In this document: one piece after another, positions 1-8,797 of the stretch | Layout: every line of letters begins with the position of its first letter | Position numbering within the stretch: position 1 is the stretch's first letter | Source: Arthrobacter sp. efr-133-TYG-118 | Lineage (GTDB): Bacteria; Actinomycetota; Actinomycetes; Actinomycetales; Micrococcaceae | NCBI RefSeq assembly: GCF_030209755.1 | Contig: NZ_JARVRH010000022.1 | Location: forward strand, 62,001-126,000 | Length of the DNA stretch: 64,000 nt | Direction: 5' to 3' | Position numbers and translations under genes: made by a program | Notes under the pieces: model-generated | What the model was told of the DNA's origin: nothing | Seen by the model: only the letters and a program-made list of their open reading frames with translations | The model's database searches: none

Positions 1-18
1 GAAATTTCAGGAGTCTAG
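1..18 (+). other. Possible 3' end of an upstream coding region
   Basis: Frame 1 reads five codons and a TAG at 16-18, directly before the GTG start at 20. In many surface-polysaccharide loci a glycosyltransferase precedes DUF2304, so this could be the tail of such a gene. Five codons cannot prove it. Confidence 0.25.
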
Positions 19-19
19 C

Positions 20-463
20 GTGACAAATCTCGCCGCTTTCCTGGTAGCGCTCGTTATAGTCGCGCTCGTCGTCGAAATGCTTCGGCGGAAGAAACTCCGC
101 GAAAAGTACGCCGCGCTATGGCTCCTTGTCGGGGGTGCCACGCTTATCCTCGCGGCATTCCCAAGGCTGCTGAATATCGTTGCTGAGCTTGTTGGCGTCC
201 AGCTGCCTTCAAACCTTCTTTTTGCTATGAGCATCCTGTTGCTCCTTGGCGTGTGCCTGCACCTGTCCTGGGAAATCTCCGTCGTGGAAGACGAGACACG
301 GGCTTTGGCCGAGGAGGTAGCGATCCTGCGGACCCAGCTGGAATCGCTCGCTCAAGGCAAGTCTTCCCGCCATGCCAGCACCCGCACGGCTGAGGCCGAG
401 GCCGAGGCTAAGTCCCAAGCCATAGACCAGTTGCGAAACCCTACGGAAAGTTCGGACGCTTAA
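20..463 (+). CDS. DUF2304 small membrane protein
   Basis: This 147-residue protein has three predicted membrane segments (about residues 4-20, 31-47 and 64-83). A charged, probably coiled-coil tail follows (about 87-112), then a low-complexity Ala/Glu end. That layout fits the DUF2304 family, whose members usually sit beside polyprenyl-linked glycosyltransferases. A role as membrane partner or regulator of a glycosyltransferase is inferred from that context. The GTG start at 20 has an AGGAG ribosome site at 9-13 with a 6-nt gap. The next gene begins on the base after its TAA, so the two are surely co-transcribed. Confidence 0.75.
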   Translation: MTNLAAFLVALVIVALVVEMLRRKKLREKYAALWLLVGGATLILAAFPRLLNIVAELVGVQLPSNLLFAMSILLLLGVCLHLSWEISVVEDETRALAEEVAILRTQLESLAQGKSSRHASTRTAEAEAEAKSQAIDQLRNPTESSDA

Positions 464-1351
464 ATGCCACTAGACATCTTTATCCCCTACTGGGGCGATC
501 CTGGCTATATGAAGGAGACCGTCTACAGCGTTCTCCGCCAGGACAACGAGGATTGGCTGCTGACAGTAGTCGACGACGCCTACCCGGGAACCGAAATCAG
601 CGAGTTCATGGCAGGTATCGATGATCCTCGGGTTAAGTACATTCGCAAGGACCAGAACGCTGGCATTACCGAGAACTACCGGACTTGCGTCTCGCTTGCC
701 ACCCAGGAAGTGATGGTAATTCTCGGCTGCGACGATGTCCTGCTGCCGAATTACGTGGATGTCATCCTCTCTGCCCATGCCAGCTTCCCCGATGCCGCTC
801 TTATCCAACCCGGCGTCGAAGTCATCGACGAAAATGGCCAGGTCGTGGCCACACTTGTTGACCTGGTGAAGCAAAGGATCATCAAACCCAGAGGCGGCGG
901 TCGACAGCTGGTGGCCGGAGAGTCAATCGCCACCAACCTCATGCACGGAGATTGGCTTTACTGGCCGTCCCTTGCCTTTCGTACGGAGAAGATCCGGAAG
1001 GTGGACTTCCGCGACGGCTTCCCGATCATCCAGGATCTCGCCTTGATCATGGACATGATCTTCAACGGCGACCAGCTACTTATCGATCCTGAGCTTTGCT
1101 TCCAGTACCGCAGGCATTCGAACAGTGCATCCTCGACGAAACTCGTGGATGGCTCCCGCTTCGCCGGTGAACGGGAGTATTTCGAGGTCGCCGCAGCCCA
1201 GGCCGATGACCTCGGTTGGACGAAGGCTGCCCGATCGGCAAGGCTCAGGCTAACGTCCCGGGCACACGCTGCAGCCCTCCTCCCCAAGGCGGCCGCAAGT
1301 CGCAATAACGCCGCCGTCAAAGCCCTCGTCCGACATACTTTCGGAAAATAA
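464..1351 (+). CDS. Family 2 glycosyltransferase
   Basis: This is a 295-residue GT-A fold glycosyltransferase. The N-terminal half carries the nucleotide-sugar motif VVDDAYPG (Asp 37-38) and a metal-binding CDD motif at about 89-91 (ILGCDDVLLPNY). A later WLYWPSLAF stretch resembles the acceptor part of family 2 enzymes. There is no membrane segment, so it probably works at the inner face of the membrane on a lipid-linked acceptor. The ATG at 464 abuts the stop of the DUF2304 gene, and the epimerase gene follows after 21 nt. The sugar transferred cannot be told from the sequence. Confidence 0.85.
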   Translation: MPLDIFIPYWGDPGYMKETVYSVLRQDNEDWLLTVVDDAYPGTEISEFMAGIDDPRVKYIRKDQNAGITENYRTCVSLATQEVMVILGCDDVLLPNYVDVILSAHASFPDAALIQPGVEVIDENGQVVATLVDLVKQRIIKPRGGGRQLVAGESIATNLMHGDWLYWPSLAFRTEKIRKVDFRDGFPIIQDLALIMDMIFNGDQLLIDPELCFQYRRHSNSASSTKLVDGSRFAGEREYFEVAAAQADDLGWTKAARSARLRLTSRAHAAALLPKAAASRNNAAVKALVRHTFGK

Positions 1352-1372
1352 ACTTCCGCTACGAAAGGTCCA

Positions 1373-2470
1373 ATGGTGACTTCTACAACTAGTCCTGCCC
1401 GCCCCGGCGGTACTGTCCTCGTCACAGGCGGCGCCGGCTTCATCGGCTGCGCTGTATCCCCCGCCCTGGTCGAGGCCTTCGACCGGGTAGTTGTCGTCGA
1501 CAACTTGCACCCTCAAATCCATGCTTCTGGTGAGCGGCCTGCGGATCTGCACCCGAAAGCCGAACTCTTCGTCGCCGACGTCGCGGATGCCGCAACCTGG
1601 GACACCGTCTTGGCGGACGTGACCCCCGACGTCGTGATCCACCTTGCTGCCGAAACAGGCACAAGCCAGTCTCTCGAAGAGTCGACCCGCCACACTCACG
1701 TCAACGTCGTCGGCACTTCCCAGCTTCTCGATGGCCTGAACCGCCATGGCAAGCTCCCGCGACGGATCGTGCTGTCCTCGAGCCGTGCGGTCTACGGCGA
1801 GGGCGCGTGGGCCGACGTCGACGGCAAATTGTTCTACCCTGGCCAGCGCACCAGCCAGACCTTGGACAAGGCGCAGTGGGACTTCCCGGGCGCTACCCCA
1901 GTGGCTATGAAGGCGTCCGAAACGTTCCCCGCACCGGTCAGTGTATACGGGGCCACCAAGCTTGCCCAAGAGCACGTCCTGCAGGCCTGGGCAAAGTCCT
2001 ATGGCGTCGAAACGGTCATCCTGCGGCTGCAGAATGTCTACGGCCCAGGCCAATCGCTTATCAACCCCTACACGGGAATCATGAGCCTGTTCTGCAGGAT
2101 GGCCATGGGGGGCAAGTCAATTCCCCTTTACGAAGACGGTGAGGTCCGCCGTGACTTCATCCTGATCGACGACGTCGCTTCAGCCATCGTCGCGGGGGCG
2201 GTCTCCCCCACGGTCCAGGGTGAGCCGATGGACATCGGTTCGGGCGAGTACCAGACCATCGGCACGGCCGCACAGCTTATCGCCGCGCATTACAACGCTC
2301 CTGCTCCCCACGTCACCGGGCAATACAGGCAGGGCGACGTTCGTCACGCGTGGGCAGACGTCACGGCCGCGGAAGAGGTGCTCGGCTGGACGCCGCAGTA
2401 CAACCTGGCCCAAGGCATTGACCGCCTCGCCAGCTGGATCGACGTCCAGCCCGACGTCCAGCCAGCCTGA
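1373..2470 (+). CDS. NAD-dependent nucleotide-sugar epimerase/dehydratase
   Basis: This 365-residue protein is an extended short-chain dehydrogenase. It has the Rossmann glycine motif GGAGFIG (19-25), a VVDN strand end, the catalytic Ser run at about 135-137 and the YxxxK pair in VYGATK (Tyr192, Lys196). The family changes UDP- or dTDP-sugars by 4-epimerisation, reduction or dehydration. An insert of about 40 residues (146-188) between the Ser and Tyr motifs is longer than in GalE and probably shapes the sugar site. It lies between two glycosyltransferases, so it likely supplies a sugar donor for this glycan. The exact substrate is unknown. Confidence 0.85.
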   Translation: MVTSTTSPARPGGTVLVTGGAGFIGCAVSPALVEAFDRVVVVDNLHPQIHASGERPADLHPKAELFVADVADAATWDTVLADVTPDVVIHLAAETGTSQSLEESTRHTHVNVVGTSQLLDGLNRHGKLPRRIVLSSSRAVYGEGAWADVDGKLFYPGQRTSQTLDKAQWDFPGATPVAMKASETFPAPVSVYGATKLAQEHVLQAWAKSYGVETVILRLQNVYGPGQSLINPYTGIMSLFCRMAMGGKSIPLYEDGEVRRDFILIDDVASAIVAGAVSPTVQGEPMDIGSGEYQTIGTAAQLIAAHYNAPAPHVTGQYRQGDVRHAWADVTAAEEVLGWTPQYNLAQGIDRLASWIDVQPDVQPA

Positions 2471-2488
2471 CGAGGACGGAAAAAGACG

Positions 2489-3403
2489 TTGCCCTCGACT
2501 GCCGCTATCGTTTCCCTGTATAATCCGTCCGACGGCGTGCTGGCCAACGCCGCGGCACTTCTCAAACAGGTGAACACCGTGGTCGTAGTGGACGACGGTA
2601 GCCCCCACGACCCCACCAGGATCCTTGACGAACTGGCCGGTATGGGTTGCAACGTCGAGCGTCTCACTGAAAACTCCGGAATCGCTGCCGCGCTGAATGC
2701 CGGCATTTCTGTCGCCCTTTCGGGGGCCGCTAAGCCGGACTACATCCTCACGATGGATCAGGACTCACTACTCGACGACGGCTACGTCGCCGCCCTGCAA
2801 TCGGCGGCGACGGCCGCCTCAGCCGCCAATGTCCGCGTGGGCATGGTGGCACCAGGTTCCGTCAGAGGGCTCCCCGTTCGACGCGGACCGGTCGTGAACG
2901 GTATTCAGCTGGGCGGAGAACCCATCCAGTCGGGGCTCCTCATACCTGTCCCGGTGTTCGAGCGGCTAGGCATGTTTCAGTCCAGCCTCTTCATCGACGG
3001 TGTGGACAGCGAGTTCTACCTTCGGTGTACCGCTGACGGATTGCGCGCTGTCATTGCTCCGGAGGCCGCCCTGGACCACACACTGGGAAGCCCTGCCAGG
3101 GCCAGACTTCTTGGCCGGGAGCTGTCCTTCGGCGGTCAACCGCTGAATATCCGTACCGCCGCTGACTGGCGCTACTACTACCTGTTTCGGAACCGGATCC
3201 TGCTGGCTCGCCAGTACGGCCGTCGGTTTTCGCTCTGGACCTTGAAGGGGTTCTTAGCGGACTACAGGCACCTTGCCATCGTCACCTTGCTTGCTCCGCA
3301 CCGGCGTGTCCGTTTGATCAACGCGCTACATGGTGTCATCGACGGCGTGCGTGGCGTTTCTGGTCCCCGGCGTATCGAGAGTGCGACTCGTCCCAGCATC
3401 TGA
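2489..3403 (+). CDS. Family 2 glycosyltransferase, rhamnosyltransferase-like
   Basis: This is a 304-residue GT2 enzyme with VVVDDGSP (Asp 35-36) and the metal motif TMDQDS (about 88-93). MDQDS is typical of rhamnosyltransferases of the RfbF/WbbL type. The later ID-GVDSEFYLR segment fits the catalytic-base region. An L-rhamnose donor would match rfbA nearby, but rfbB, rfbC and rfbD are not in this window. The start is TTG at 2489, 18 nt after the epimerase stop. The upstream GGACGGAAAAAGA gives a purine-rich ribosome site. Confidence 0.82.
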   Translation: MPSTAAIVSLYNPSDGVLANAAALLKQVNTVVVVDDGSPHDPTRILDELAGMGCNVERLTENSGIAAALNAGISVALSGAAKPDYILTMDQDSLLDDGYVAALQSAATAASAANVRVGMVAPGSVRGLPVRRGPVVNGIQLGGEPIQSGLLIPVPVFERLGMFQSSLFIDGVDSEFYLRCTADGLRAVIAPEAALDHTLGSPARARLLGRELSFGGQPLNIRTAADWRYYYLFRNRILLARQYGRRFSLWTLKGFLADYRHLAIVTLLAPHRRVRLINALHGVIDGVRGVSGPRRIESATRPSI

Positions 3404-3560
3404 AATTAGAAGAGGATGGTGCGAAGTTCCGACGGCAGACGGCGTCGGGAAGCCCATAAGCGGTAGGACTTCCACATAGTCGAGTGAGAGAGTAGTCACC
3501 CACCGCCGCGCCCGAGATCCCCGAGGTTTTAGCGTGCCTCATCGATCACAATATTTGCGG

Positions 3561-5774
3561 CTAACTGGTCGCAACCGGGCTGAGCACTTCTTTTATCAGC
3601 GGGGCAAGTTCTTCCGATGCCAACGCGCTTATGTGGTTGATGTCCGCGTATAGGGCTGTTCCGCCAATAAAGGCCGGACAGCGTCCATCGACGCAAAACC
3701 AATCCTTCGTTGGAACGAAGACGGCATTGGCACCGACGCTGGAAATCGCCCGGGCCTCGACCGCGCTTTGGTTGTCAAATTCGGGCTTTCTGACCGTGAT
3801 GCAGTCGCCTGGAGTACTGAACCGCGTGATGCATTGGCTCGGTTCGGCCTTGGCCGGTGCCGGAGCCTCCAACAATACGTAGCGTGAACCAACCGAAGTC
3901 ACAAATCTCCCCATCTCACTGATGTTGTGCTGCCACTCGGCGTCCGCAGCAGCGCCGGTCGCCTTACTGGCCAAGTGCCCATCGTTTCGCAGGAATGACG
4001 ACACTACGGTGTCGGGTCGAAGTCGTTTGATCTCGCCCTGAACCCAAGACTTGAACTTGACGCATTCCTCGGCCGATGCGTCTGCCGCCTGCTGAACCAA
4101 CGTCGGCGAACATGCGGCCACCGTGTAGATGTAAACTTTCCAGTCCTGGCCCTCCAGCGCCTTGCGTATCCCCGGAACAAAACTCATCGTCGTGGAGTCC
4201 CCGAAAACTATGAGCGTCCGTTTCGCGGACTCGGCCCCGTAGATGCACCGCTTCGCGTTCACGGTCACATCTTTGTCATGTGCCAATGGAGACAGAGCAC
4301 CGCCCAAGCAGCCGTCCTTAATCCACTCAGCAGGTTTGGCCAAAGCGCCGTCGGGACCCATCTCGGCGGGGTTTGGCGTAAGCGTAGGCCAGACGCTGGC
4401 CTCCAGGGCTGCTCGCAATTGCTCCTGTCGTCCTGACGCAGTTGCTGCAATTGAGTTCTGCTGGCCCATGGAGTCAGACGTCGCCGGACCAACGGACGCC
4501 GATTGTTGAGCGACGGTCGCAAATGCGATCAAAGGAGCGCACACAACGATGGCAGCGAAAACTGCAGCACCGGCTATCGAGCGCCGACGCCGACCAGGTC
4601 CGGTGCGCTTAGGCAAAGACGCAGTCCGCTGGGGCGAACCCCAGCGCGACTTTCGAATCGGATCCTCGACAAACTTGAATGATGCGATCGACAGTGCGCC
4701 CATCACTGCTACAGCGATCACGTAATATCGTTTGGATTCAACCGGGACAAAGGCAACAAGCAGAACTATGACCGGGAAATGCCAAAGGTAAAGCGAGTAA
4801 GAGATCTTACCGATGTACCGACTGACGGGATTGGTCAGAACCCATGCGTGGCGGTCATAGTAGCCGTCATGGGCTCCAGTCCCGGCAAGGATGACCAAGC
4901 ACGACCCGAGCACTGGGAACAGAGCAAACGGACCGGGAAAAGGTGTCTCGGGCGTGATGATTAGCACCGAAGACAGCAGGACTGCCAGGCCCAACCACAG
5001 CAGGGCAACGCGGATTTGCCGGACGAAGCCCTGGAAGGTTGCAGTGAGGACTGCCAATAGGGCGCCTGCAGCCAGCTCCCATCCGCGGGCGAAGGTGGAA
5101 AAATAGGCAACCGTGTGGCTGGTTTGCGTTTCCCAAAGCGAGAAAGCAAAAGACAAAGCTAGGGGTAGCCCTATGGCGACGGATAAAATCGTCAGGGTCC
5201 CGCGCTTGTTTGCCTTCCAACGACGCGCAAGGAAGAGAGCGGCCAGAATGATCCACGGCCAGACGATATAGAACTGCTCTTCGACGCCCAGAGACCAGTA
5301 GTGCTGAATAGGCGATACGGAAGCGCCCGAATTCATGTAGTCGGTCCCAAGAATCGCGAATCGCCAGTTAGCCGAAAAAAGCAACGCCCAGAATGTGTCT
5401 CCAGCGACGGCGGCGGCCCGTCCACCGTAAAAAATAATGTAGGCCGCCGTCAAAGTGGCACTAAGTACCAAAACGGCAGCTGGCAAAATGCGTTTGATCC
5501 GGCGGATATAGAACTGTTTGAAGGAAATCCGACCAGTGTCCTTAGCCTCCCGAAGGAGTATTCCGGAAATCAAATAGCCGGAAATGACGAAGAAGATATC
5601 CACGCCGACAAAGCCACCCTGCGGCCAATGGATCAGATGGTCGAGCACAACTGCTATCACCGCAATGGCGCGGAGACCTTCGATGTCCAGCCGGCGCTTG
5701 TGTCCTGAAATTTTTTGCCGATCCCGAGTCGCAGTCCCGACAGCCATTGCTGAAGACATATCTACTAGTTCCAC
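3561..5774 (-). CDS. Acyltransferase-SGNH fusion protein (OafA/AcylT3 type)
   Basis: The 737-residue protein has an N-terminal acyltransferase-3 membrane domain (about 28-380, ten or so helices). It shows the family motif QHYWSLGVEEQFY near 157 and LDHL near 44. A linker helix at about 400-420 leads to an exported SGNH domain (about 480-735) with FGDS at 524-527 and the D-x-x-H motif DINH at 711-714. Such fusions move acyl, often acetyl, groups across the membrane onto surface sugars. It lies on the strand opposite its neighbours and looks lower in GC, which hints at separate acquisition. The GTG at 5774 is uncertain: ATG at 5759 or 5747 is also possible. Confidence 0.88.
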   Translation of the reverse strand: MELVDMSSAMAVGTATRDRQKISGHKRRLDIEGLRAIAVIAVVLDHLIHWPQGGFVGVDIFFVISGYLISGILLREAKDTGRISFKQFYIRRIKRILPAAVLVLSATLTAAYIIFYGGRAAAVAGDTFWALLFSANWRFAILGTDYMNSGASVSPIQHYWSLGVEEQFYIVWPWIILAALFLARRWKANKRGTLTILSVAIGLPLALSFAFSLWETQTSHTVAYFSTFARGWELAAGALLAVLTATFQGFVRQIRVALLWLGLAVLLSSVLIITPETPFPGPFALFPVLGSCLVILAGTGAHDGYYDRHAWVLTNPVSRYIGKISYSLYLWHFPVIVLLVAFVPVESKRYYVIAVAVMGALSIASFKFVEDPIRKSRWGSPQRTASLPKRTGPGRRRRSIAGAAVFAAIVVCAPLIAFATVAQQSASVGPATSDSMGQQNSIAATASGRQEQLRAALEASVWPTLTPNPAEMGPDGALAKPAEWIKDGCLGGALSPLAHDKDVTVNAKRCIYGAESAKRTLIVFGDSTTMSFVPGIRKALEGQDWKVYIYTVAACSPTLVQQAADASAEECVKFKSWVQGEIKRLRPDTVVSSFLRNDGHLASKATGAAADAEWQHNISEMGRFVTSVGSRYVLLEAPAPAKAEPSQCITRFSTPGDCITVRKPEFDNQSAVEARAISSVGANAVFVPTKDWFCVDGRCPAFIGGTALYADINHISALASEELAPLIKEVLSPVATS

Positions 5775-5861
5775 TCATCTCGGCTTCCAGGACCCGTCGA
5801 TCTTATCAAGCAGACGACCTCTAGTTTGCCGTGGCGGGTCCTATACGGAAGGATTGAGCCC

Positions 5862-6725
5862 ATGCGTGGAATAATCTTGGCCGGCGGAACTGGATCCCGG
5901 TTGCACCCGATCACCTTCGGTATCAGCAAGCAACTAGTTCCTGTCTACGACAAGCCCATGATCTATTACCCCCTGTCGACGCTCATTCTGGCTGGGATCC
6001 GCGACATCCTCATCATCACCACACCCCACGACGCCGAGCAGTTCCAGCGTCTCCTCGGCGATGGCTCGCAGTTTGGCATTAACCTCAGCTATGTCCAGCA
6101 GCCCTCCCCCGACGGCCTTGCCCAGGCCTTCATCCTTGGCGCTGACCACATCGGAAACGACACCGTGGCTTTGGTCCTGGGTGACAATATCTTCTACGGC
6201 CAAGGAATGGGGACGCAGTTGCGCCGGCACGCCAACATCGACGGCGGCGCAGTCTTTGGTTACTGGGTCAAGGATCCCAAAGCCTATGGCGTTGTGGAAT
6301 TCGATGAGGCTGGGAAGGCCATATCCCTTGAGGAGAAGCCTGAAAAGCCGAAATCCCACTACGCTGTCCCAGGCCTGTACTTCTATGACAACGACGTCGT
6401 CGACATTGCCAAGAACCTGCAGCCGTCAGCGCGAGGCGAGCTGGAAATAACGGATGTGAACCGCACATACCTCGAGAGAGAGAAACTTCGCGTCGAGATT
6501 CTCCCCCGCGGCACGGCCTGGCTTGACACCGGGACGTTCAACGACCTCAATGACGCCTCCAATTTCATCCGTACTGTAGAGAACCGTCAGGGCCTCAAGA
6601 TCGGCGCCCCGGAGGAGATCTCTTGGCGTCTGGGCTTCCTTAGCGACGACGAGCTCCGGGAAAGAGCGGAACCGCTCGTGAAAAGCGGATACGGGGCTTA
6701 CCTGCTCGACCTGCTCAACGACTAG
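5862..6725 (+). CDS. rfbA: Glucose-1-phosphate thymidylyltransferase
   Basis: This enzyme of 287 residues joins dTTP and glucose-1-phosphate into dTDP-glucose, the first step toward dTDP-L-rhamnose. It shows the nucleotidyltransferase signature LAGGTGSRLHP at the N-terminus, then SKQLVPVYDKPMIYYPLS, GDNIFYG and EEKPEKPKS, all RmlA hallmarks. Length matches the short RmlA class. The ATG at 5862 is preferred over an in-frame TTG at 5826 because GGAAGGA sits at 5848-5854 and RmlA proteins begin MRGIILAGG. It diverges from the acyltransferase gene, so 5775-5861 must hold both promoters. Confidence 0.95.
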   Translation: MRGIILAGGTGSRLHPITFGISKQLVPVYDKPMIYYPLSTLILAGIRDILIITTPHDAEQFQRLLGDGSQFGINLSYVQQPSPDGLAQAFILGADHIGNDTVALVLGDNIFYGQGMGTQLRRHANIDGGAVFGYWVKDPKAYGVVEFDEAGKAISLEEKPEKPKSHYAVPGLYFYDNDVVDIAKNLQPSARGELEITDVNRTYLEREKLRVEILPRGTAWLDTGTFNDLNDASNFIRTVENRQGLKIGAPEEISWRLGFLSDDELRERAEPLVKSGYGAYLLDLLND

Positions 6726-6778
6726 TTGCATGGGGCAAGTTGGCGGACTCACTCCGCCGTAATTCGAGTGGAGATTTC

Positions 6779-8767
6779 ATGAGTTGGTATTCGACCCTGC
6801 CCTACGTGCTTGCCAGCCTTGGACTTCTGTTCATTCCAGGCGGCATGCTGGCGTTCGCGCTTGGACTGAGAAGCTTCGCCTTCATATCGGTCGCTCCCTT
6901 ATTTAGCGTGGCTCTTGTTGGTGGCACAGCAATCCTGCTCCCATTCTTGGGCCTTGGCTGGTCACCGCTCAACGTGGCACTAACTTCCGCGGTCCTCTCA
7001 GCCGTTACGTTCGGCGTCGTGTACTTGATTTATCGCAACCGTGGCGGAGGTGGAACGTGGCGGGCTGCGTTGCCGCCTGCAAGGCTCTATGCGATTCCGG
7101 CGATCGGCTTGCTCGCGGGCGCACTAGCGATAGGGTTCCAGCTCCGGGCCGCTTTCGGTAGTCCGGAAGGTTTTTCCCAGACCTTCGACAATATTTTCCA
7201 TCTGAACGCCGTGCGCTACATCCTGGACACCGGACAGGCTTCGTCACTCACGATGTCTAGCATGACCAGCGGAGATGCCCCTCCCTACTTCTACCCGGCA
7301 GCATGGCATGATCTCGCGTCGCTGCTTATCCAAATCACCGGAGCACCCGTCACTGTGGGTGTGAACGTCCTAAACATCAGCGTGGCCGCTGTGGTCTGGC
7401 CCCTCGGGAACATGCTTCTGACCCGAGTCGTGGCTGGAGCCAACCCCTATGCCGTCGGCGCCGCAGGTATATTGTCAGCGGGTTTCGCAGCCTTTCCCCT
7501 TTTGCTGCTCGACTTCGGGGTGCTCTACCCCAATTTCCTCTCCGTCAGCATGCTTCCAGCCGGTCTGGCTTGCGTAGCTGCCTTCTTCGGCATCGGAGAT
7601 AGCCAAGGATTACACGGGCTATCGCGCTATACACTCGCCCCTATCGCAGCATTTGGCATAGCGATCGCGCATCCGAACGGCCTGATGTCCCTCATTGCGT
7701 TCTCGGCACCATTGCTCCTGACCAGCTATGTGCGTTTATGCGTACGAAGGCACCGCGAGGGCCTGCCCGCGCGGATGAGCGTCCTGTTTGGGACCGGGCT
7801 CCTCCTCGTCGTCGCCCTAGTGGCCGTGATGTGGAGGTTCATCAGACCACCGTCCGAGGCGGCCTTTTGGCCCACTGTGCAAACGGTGGGCCAAGCTATT
7901 GGGGAGGTCGTCACCAATTCGGGCATGCAGCATCCGACTGCGTGGGTGGTAAGCGCCCTGATGCTTGTCGGGCTTATCCGGATACTCCGTTGGCCCTCCA
8001 GGCTTTGGTTTGCAGGAACTTTCCTCATTGCGGCTGTATTGTTCGTTGTGGTATCTGCCGGAACGGACAAATTCTTACGCAATGCAATCACGGGGGTTTG
8101 GTACAACGACAGCTATCGTTTGGCAGCTCTGATGCCGGTGGTAGCCGTGCCCTTGGCTGCCCTGGGGACAGCCTGGCTTATCCGAAAAGTGCAGGCATTG
8201 AATTCCTCCTGGAAGTCCAAGCCCTTCCTGGACCGTATGGCGTGGCCACAAGCGCTGTTCGGAAGCAAAGCAGTGTTGCCGCTCATTCTGCTGGGCATCA
8301 TACTCTTGACACAGTCGATTCCTATGCAAAGCTCGATCGCCGTTGCCCGGAGCCACTATACGGCGAGCCCGAATGCCCCCCTCGTCAGCGCCGACGAACT
8401 GAAAATAATCGACGAAGTCGATCAGCTAGTTCCCAAAGATGCCACGATCGCAGTGAGCCCCTGGAACGGCGGTGCCATGGCCTTCGCCTTCGCCGACCGG
8501 AACACGACGTCCAAACATACCCTGACGACGTACACCCCGGATGAGTTGCTGCTCAATGACTCTCTCCGCGATGCCGCAAGCAATCCGGCGGTATGCCCCG
8601 CGGTCCGGCATCTTGGAGTCAAATTTGCCCTCGACTTTGGTACCAAAGAGGTACACGGCGAGGACCATGGGTTCAAGGGTCTGTTGATTCCTGATTCAGC
8701 TCCTGGCTTCCAGCTTGTGGCCCGCGAGGGCGAAGCTAAACTCTTCAAACTGACGGCTTGCGGTTAA
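6779..8767 (+). CDS. Polytopic membrane protein, DUF6541-like, possible GT-C glycosyltransferase
   Basis: This 662-residue protein has about a dozen hydrophobic helices over its first 540 residues. A soluble C-terminal part of about 120 residues follows and is likely extracellular. An early Gln-Thr-Phe-Asp-Asn-x-Phe-His stretch sits in an external loop where GT-C enzymes carry catalytic acids. This suits the DUF6541 family found in actinobacterial polysaccharide loci. Transfer from a polyprenyl-phosphate sugar is inference only. The ATG at 6779 has GGAG at 6770-6773. An upstream in-frame TTG at 6740 would overlap poor ribosome-site sequence. It follows rfbA by 53 nt. Confidence 0.7.
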   Translation: MSWYSTLPYVLASLGLLFIPGGMLAFALGLRSFAFISVAPLFSVALVGGTAILLPFLGLGWSPLNVALTSAVLSAVTFGVVYLIYRNRGGGGTWRAALPPARLYAIPAIGLLAGALAIGFQLRAAFGSPEGFSQTFDNIFHLNAVRYILDTGQASSLTMSSMTSGDAPPYFYPAAWHDLASLLIQITGAPVTVGVNVLNISVAAVVWPLGNMLLTRVVAGANPYAVGAAGILSAGFAAFPLLLLDFGVLYPNFLSVSMLPAGLACVAAFFGIGDSQGLHGLSRYTLAPIAAFGIAIAHPNGLMSLIAFSAPLLLTSYVRLCVRRHREGLPARMSVLFGTGLLLVVALVAVMWRFIRPPSEAAFWPTVQTVGQAIGEVVTNSGMQHPTAWVVSALMLVGLIRILRWPSRLWFAGTFLIAAVLFVVVSAGTDKFLRNAITGVWYNDSYRLAALMPVVAVPLAALGTAWLIRKVQALNSSWKSKPFLDRMAWPQALFGSKAVLPLILLGIILLTQSIPMQSSIAVARSHYTASPNAPLVSADELKIIDEVDQLVPKDATIAVSPWNGGAMAFAFADRNTTSKHTLTTYTPDELLLNDSLRDAASNPAVCPAVRHLGVKFALDFGTKEVHGEDHGFKGLLIPDSAPGFQLVAREGEAKLFKLTACG

Positions 8768-8797
8768 CACACGATTCTTCGGCCAACTCCGGGCAGA

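Noticed and set aside
5826..5861. TTG-initiated N-terminal extension of rfbA
   Set aside because: Ribosome site and family alignment both favour the ATG at 5862.
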